The notes below the pieces were generated by a model that was not told where the DNA came from, made no database searches, and saw only the letters and a program-made list of their open reading frames with translations. 49,324 bases of DNA from Geminocystis sp. M7585_C2015_104 (GTDB taxonomy: Bacteria; Cyanobacteriota; Cyanobacteriia; Cyanobacteriales; Cyanobacteriaceae). The position numbers and the translations under genes are program-made. Within the stretch, counting starts at the first letter, position 1, and each line of letters begins with the position of its first letter. This document shows, piece by piece, positions 46,117 to 49,324 of this stretch. The DNA is taken from positions 1 to 49,324 of the forward strand of contig DVEF01000092.1 of NCBI GenBank assembly GCA_015295805.1. Reading direction: 5' to 3'.

Positions 46117-47995
46117 TAGAACTTTGTCCCTAAGAGCAAAGGGGCTCAAAAAACCTTGGTTGGAGATAATATTCACAATTGTTGGGGTTGTGCCGATTTT
46201 AATTGTGGTGGGAATTTTCCTGGTTTTCCTACTTCAAACCTACGAGTTTTTCCAAAAAGTATCCCCCACAGAATTTTTTACCAGCAGACAATGGACCCCC
46301 AACTATGTCAATGCCAGATTCGGCGTGATTGTGCTACTGTCGGGGACAGTACTAACTACCATTATTGCCTTATTGTTTGCAACCCCAGTGGGCATCCTAG
46401 CAGCAGTTTACTTGTCAGAATATGCCCCCTCCCATCTGCGTCGTCCCCTCAAGGTGGCCTTGGAATCCCTGGGGGGTATACCGGCGGTAGTTTACGGTTA
46501 CTTTGCCCTCCTGGTGTTGACTCCCTTTGTCAAAAACACATTTATCCCCTTCATCTCCAGTTTTAACGCCCTCAGTGCAGGAATCTGTATCGGTATATTT
46601 GTAACACCGGTGATCGCCTCCTTGACAGAAGACGCCCTCGATTCCCTCCCCCAACAGTTGCGCAATTCCGGCTATGCCCTGGCCTTGACCAAACCAGAAG
46701 TGATTTTCCGCATCCTTCTCCCCTCTATATTCCCCCGCATAATAGCCGCAGTCTCCCTGGCAGCTTCCCTGGCCATTGGAGAAACCATGATCGCGGCAAT
46801 AGCCGCCGGACAAAGGCCAAATCTAACCTTTAATCCCCTCGTGCCCGTTGAAACCATGACCAGTTTTATTGTTAGGATTAGTCTGGGCACGGTAGAATAT
46901 GATTCCCTATTGTTCAAGACAATTTTCACTCTAGGGTTTATTCTTTTTCTAGCAACCCTGATTCTCAACAGTATAAGCTACTGGCTGCAGAATTGGGATT
47001 TGAGCAACATCAGCAGAAAACGCCATAAAAGCGAGAGTAAAAGGGCAACCACTGAGGAAAAATATAGGATAACCCTAGAGAAAAAAGATACTATTGTCGA
47101 CAGGGAACAATTCCAGAAAAGTAACCTGAAAAGCAGGAAGGTATGGGAGAAAATACTAGGAGTAGTGGGTTTTATTTGTGCTAGTTTGGGAGTAGTTTTT
47201 ATAACAATATTGTTTCTATCCCTAGTAAGTGATGGGATTAGTCACCTGAACTGGAAATTCCTTACTAGTTTCCCCTCCCGTGACCCGAAAGAGTCGGGAA
47301 TTCTGTCACCTCTGGTGGGCAGTACATGGCTATTTATACTCACTTTGCTGATGGTGACACCACTGGGGGTAGGTAGTGCCATCTACTTGGAAGAGTACCA
47401 GAAGAAGGATTGGTTTGCCCGCTTTCTGGACATTTGTATTGCCAATCTAGCCGCAATACCCACTATCCTCTACGGCTTATTGGGATTGGAATTGTTTGTA
47501 CATTTGGGTAGGCCCATCACAGGAGGCAATAGTATCCTAAGTGGCGCCTTGGTATTAACCATGATTGCCCTGCCCACAGTGATAGTAACCAGCAGGAATG
47601 CCCTAAAAAGTGTAGATCCAGTCTTGCGACAAAGTGGCTACGCGCTGGGTATGACAAAAGAGCAGGTGATAATTAGAATCCTATTACCCAACGCCCTTCC
47701 TGGCATCATAACAGGAGTTTTGATTGCCCAAGGGAGGGCCTTGGCAGAAACGGCAGCCCTAATTGGTGTGGGCGCCAGGGCCATAGTTCGTTTCTTGCCC
47801 CCCTTGTCGTTAGATGGATTACGAAGTAACTACTCAAGCCTGCCAGTACAAATTTTCTACTGGTTACAGAGTCCAAAAGCAGAAGTTCAATCTTTAGCCG
47901 CAGCCGCCATTATAGTTTTGGTTATCATTCTCCTGGCCATAAATGTTTTATCTGTGTTGGTACGGGAGTTTTTAAAACCAAAAACTAGTACATAG
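46109..47995 (+). CDS. Fused phosphate ABC transporter permease PstC-PstA
   Basis: 628 residues comprising two complete permeases in one continuous frame. The PstC half (about 1-297) has a first helix about 20-44, a periplasmic loop and the cytosolic EAA loop PQQLRNSGYALALTKPEVIFRILLP (181-205). The PstA half (about 346-620) has its EAA loop DPVLRQSGYALGMTKEQVIIRILLP (503-527). Between them is a charged cytosolic linker (about 298-345, KRHKSESKRATTEEKYR). PstC and PstA are normally separate genes. The ATG at 46109 overlaps the upstream gene by 8 nt, so translation is coupled. pstB follows 12 nt later. Confidence 0.9.
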   Translation: MISRTLSLRAKGLKKPWLEIIFTIVGVVPILIVVGIFLVFLLQTYEFFQKVSPTEFFTSRQWTPNYVNARFGVIVLLSGTVLTTIIALLFATPVGILAAVYLSEYAPSHLRRPLKVALESLGGIPAVVYGYFALLVLTPFVKNTFIPFISSFNALSAGICIGIFVTPVIASLTEDALDSLPQQLRNSGYALALTKPEVIFRILLPSIFPRIIAAVSLAASLAIGETMIAAIAAGQRPNLTFNPLVPVETMTSFIVRISLGTVEYDSLLFKTIFTLGFILFLATLILNSISYWLQNWDLSNISRKRHKSESKRATTEEKYRITLEKKDTIVDREQFQKSNLKSRKVWEKILGVVGFICASLGVVFITILFLSLVSDGISHLNWKFLTSFPSRDPKESGILSPLVGSTWLFILTLLMVTPLGVGSAIYLEEYQKKDWFARFLDICIANLAAIPTILYGLLGLELFVHLGRPITGGNSILSGALVLTMIALPTVIVTSRNALKSVDPVLRQSGYALGMTKEQVIIRILLPNALPGIITGVLIAQGRALAETAALIGVGARAIVRFLPPLSLDGLRSNYSSLPVQIFYWLQSPKAEVQSLAAAAIIVLVIILLAINVLSVLVREFLKPKTST

Positions 47996-48007
47996 AGGGA
48001 GGTGTCT

Positions 48008-48808
48008 ATGGAAGACAATGTAATCATCAGACTGGAAAATGTGTCTGTTACCTACTACAAACAAGTACTTCTGGCCGGGGTATTCATAGACTTTAAGGCG
48101 CATCAAATCACGGGTATTATAGGACGTTCCGGCTGTGGCAAGACCACCCTACTACGTTGTTTGAATCGCCTAAATGACCTGATAGAGGGAATGAGGGTAA
48201 AGGGAAAAATATTATTCAGGGGGGAAGACATATATCGGCCAGGTGTGGACCTAGTGGAATTGCGTAGTCGGATAGGAATGGTGTTTCAGCGTCCGGCGCC
48301 ATTCCCCATCTCCATCCGCGACAACATCGCCTTCCCCCTAAGGGCAAACGGCTATCCTCGCAAACAAATCCCGGAAATGGTAGAATTGGCCCTCACCAAG
48401 GTGGGTCTGTGGGATGAGGTAAAATACCGTCTTAACCAAAATGCCCTAACCCTTTCCGGCGGACAACAGCAGCGTTTGTGTATCGCTAGAGCCATCGCCA
48501 TCCAACCAGAGGTATTACTATTGGATGAACCCTGTTCGGCATTAGACCCAGTCTCCACCCTAGAAATTGAGAAACTGCTTCTAAAACTAAAAGAAGACTA
48601 TACCATCATCATGACCAGTCACGACCTAAGACAGGTTGCCCGTATCTGTGACGAAGTGGTGTATATGGACGTAGAAGAGAATGCCAGGGGCGGTAAGACT
48701 GGTTATGTAGTTGAGCATAATACAGTAGAAAAAATATTCCTGAACCCCGACAGTAGGAAGACTTACGAGTACACCACTGCCGGATTAACGGGTATAACCA
48801 AAAGATAA
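48008..48808 (+). CDS. pstB: Phosphate ABC transporter ATP-binding protein PstB
   Basis: About 266 residues. Walker A GRSGCGKTT (39-47), Q-loop in GMVFQRPAPFPISIRDNI (the FP..SI segment is typical of PstB), signature LSGGQQQRLCIARA, Walker B EVLLLDEP with SALDP, and the switch histidine in MTSHDL. It energises the fused PstCA permease. The ATG at 48008 has GGGAGG 5 nt upstream and is preferred over a GTG at 48002. The usual next gene phoU is absent; thrS lies convergent downstream. Confidence 0.95.
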   Translation: MEDNVIIRLENVSVTYYKQVLLAGVFIDFKAHQITGIIGRSGCGKTTLLRCLNRLNDLIEGMRVKGKILFRGEDIYRPGVDLVELRSRIGMVFQRPAPFPISIRDNIAFPLRANGYPRKQIPEMVELALTKVGLWDEVKYRLNQNALTLSGGQQQRLCIARAIAIQPEVLLLDEPCSALDPVSTLEIEKLLLKLKEDYTIIMTSHDLRQVARICDEVVYMDVEENARGGKTGYVVEHNTVEKIFLNPDSRKTYEYTTAGLTGITKR

Positions 48809-48865
48809 GGAGGCGGGCCTATCCCCCCCGGGGTTGGCAATCACAAATCCATACGGCGGGTCCTA

Positions 48866-49324
48866 TTAAAAGTCGCCGTAGGACTGGATGGCATTGAGTA
48901 ATCGTTGTATTACCTGTTCCAGGGGAAGAGCCCCAAGCTCCCCCTGGGCCCGGGTACGTATACTGAGGGTGTTATTGTCCTGTTCCTTTGCCCCTACCAC
49001 CGCCATAACGGGGATTTTTTCCTTTTCAGCGGTGCGGATCATCTTAGCCAGTCTGTCGCCACTGGCGTCCACCTCGGCGCGGATTCCCAGACTAAGCATC
49101 TTCTGGCAAACCTGTTGAGCATAGGGACGAAACTCATCAGAGACGGGCAGGAGGCGGACTTGGACAGGGGCTAGCCAGATGGGGAAATCCCCCGCATATT
49201 CCTCAATGAGTATACCAATAAGACGCTCTAAAGAGCCAAAGGGGGCACGGTGTATCATTACAGGGCGTTGACGACTGCCGTCTGGGGCGGTGTATTCCAA
49301 GTCGAAACGTTCTGGTAGGTTGTA
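48866..49324 (-). CDS. thrS: Threonyl-tRNA synthetase, C-terminal part (runs off right edge)
   Basis: The minus-strand frame is open to the window edge and reads YNLPERFDLEYTAPDGSRQRPVMIHRAP in pieces, then FGSLERLIGILIEEYAGDFPIWLAPVQ. This is motif 3 of a class II synthetase (GSLERLIGILIE) followed by the anticodon-binding domain (PVQVRLLPVSDEF and RAEVDASGDRLAKMIRTAEKEKIP). The conserved histidine MIHRAPFGS fits ThrRS. About 152 codons are inside; the catalytic core and editing region lie outside. The stop is at 48866-48868. Confidence 0.95.
   Translation of the reverse strand, partial: YNLPERFDLEYTAPDGSRQRPVMIHRAPFGSLERLIGILIEEYAGDFPIWLAPVQVRLLPVSDEFRPYAQQVCQKMLSLGIRAEVDASGDRLAKMIRTAEKEKIPVMAVVGAKEQDNNTLSIRTRAQGELGALPLEQVIQRLLNAIQSYGDF

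Noticed and set aside
46900-47160. PstC-PstA fusion as a sequencing frameshift artefact
   Set aside because: The frame is continuous with a hydrophilic, lysine/glutamate-rich linker of sensible composition rather than scrambled sequence, and there is no Shine-Dalgarno or start-like context for a separate pstA.

Overview
The window is chromosomal DNA from a cyanobacterium. It encodes photosystem I subunit PsaE and the PSI assembly factor Ycf37, photosystem II PsbZ, plastocyanin, light-dependent protochlorophyllide oxidoreductase, a CpcS/CpcU-type phycobiliprotein lyase and two sets of NDH-1 subunits specialised for CO2 uptake. Gene content points to a unicellular or simple Synechocystis/Cyanobacterium/Geminocystis-like lineage, but the species cannot be fixed from what I see. 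I saw no insertion sequence, prophage, CRISPR array, tRNA or rRNA. The cyanobacterial palindrome HIP1 (GCGATCGC) was not seen either.

Layout. 0-7 kb: start of tyrA (left edge), ribBA, a small membrane protein, plsX, por, then a leftward ribH-gcvT pair and psbZ. 7-16 kb: an S1-domain protein, a CcmR/NdhR-type LysR regulator, the rightward ndhF3-ndhD3-cupA CO2-uptake operon closed by a terminator, a membrane glycosyltransferase, psaE and mutM. 16-24 kb: rpsD and a metallophosphoesterase (leftward), then ycf37-thiL, a CheY-like regulator, trmFO, a cpcU-like lyase and an M16 protease. 24-31 kb: an isolated mrpC-mrpD-like pair, the SRP RNA gene back to back with petE, an hsp70-like/scpB pair and a large membrane protein. 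31-36 kb: leftward ndhF4-ndhD4, a YggS/PLPBP gene and a reading frame that looks decayed. 36-43 kb: ppsA, an SDR gene, pyrH-frr and glnA. 43-49 kb: a phosphate-uptake locus, ending with the 3' part of thrS.

How the genes work together. Inorganic carbon acquisition is heavily represented. A CcmR-type repressor with an operator-like inverted repeat over its own promoter sits directly upstream of the low-CO2-inducible ndhF3-ndhD3-cupA genes, and the constitutive-type ndhF4-ndhD4 pair lies about 18 kb further on. The right end combines P and N control. pstS is read leftward from a promoter carrying three octamers at exact 11-nt spacing, as in the cyanobacterial SphR Pho box. glnA, the next gene downstream, has a canonical NtcA-activated promoter.

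The most unusual system is the rightward half of the phosphate locus. It holds a soluble protein with a CBS-like N-terminus, a long coiled coil and a degenerate chemoreceptor-like hairpin. This gene overlaps by 8 nt a single gene in which PstC and PstA are fused, and pstB follows. No phoU is present in the window. A second candidate novelty is a pair of similar short transcription units (promoter, G-rich leader, hairpin, U-run) placed just beyond the 3' ends of frr and glnA.
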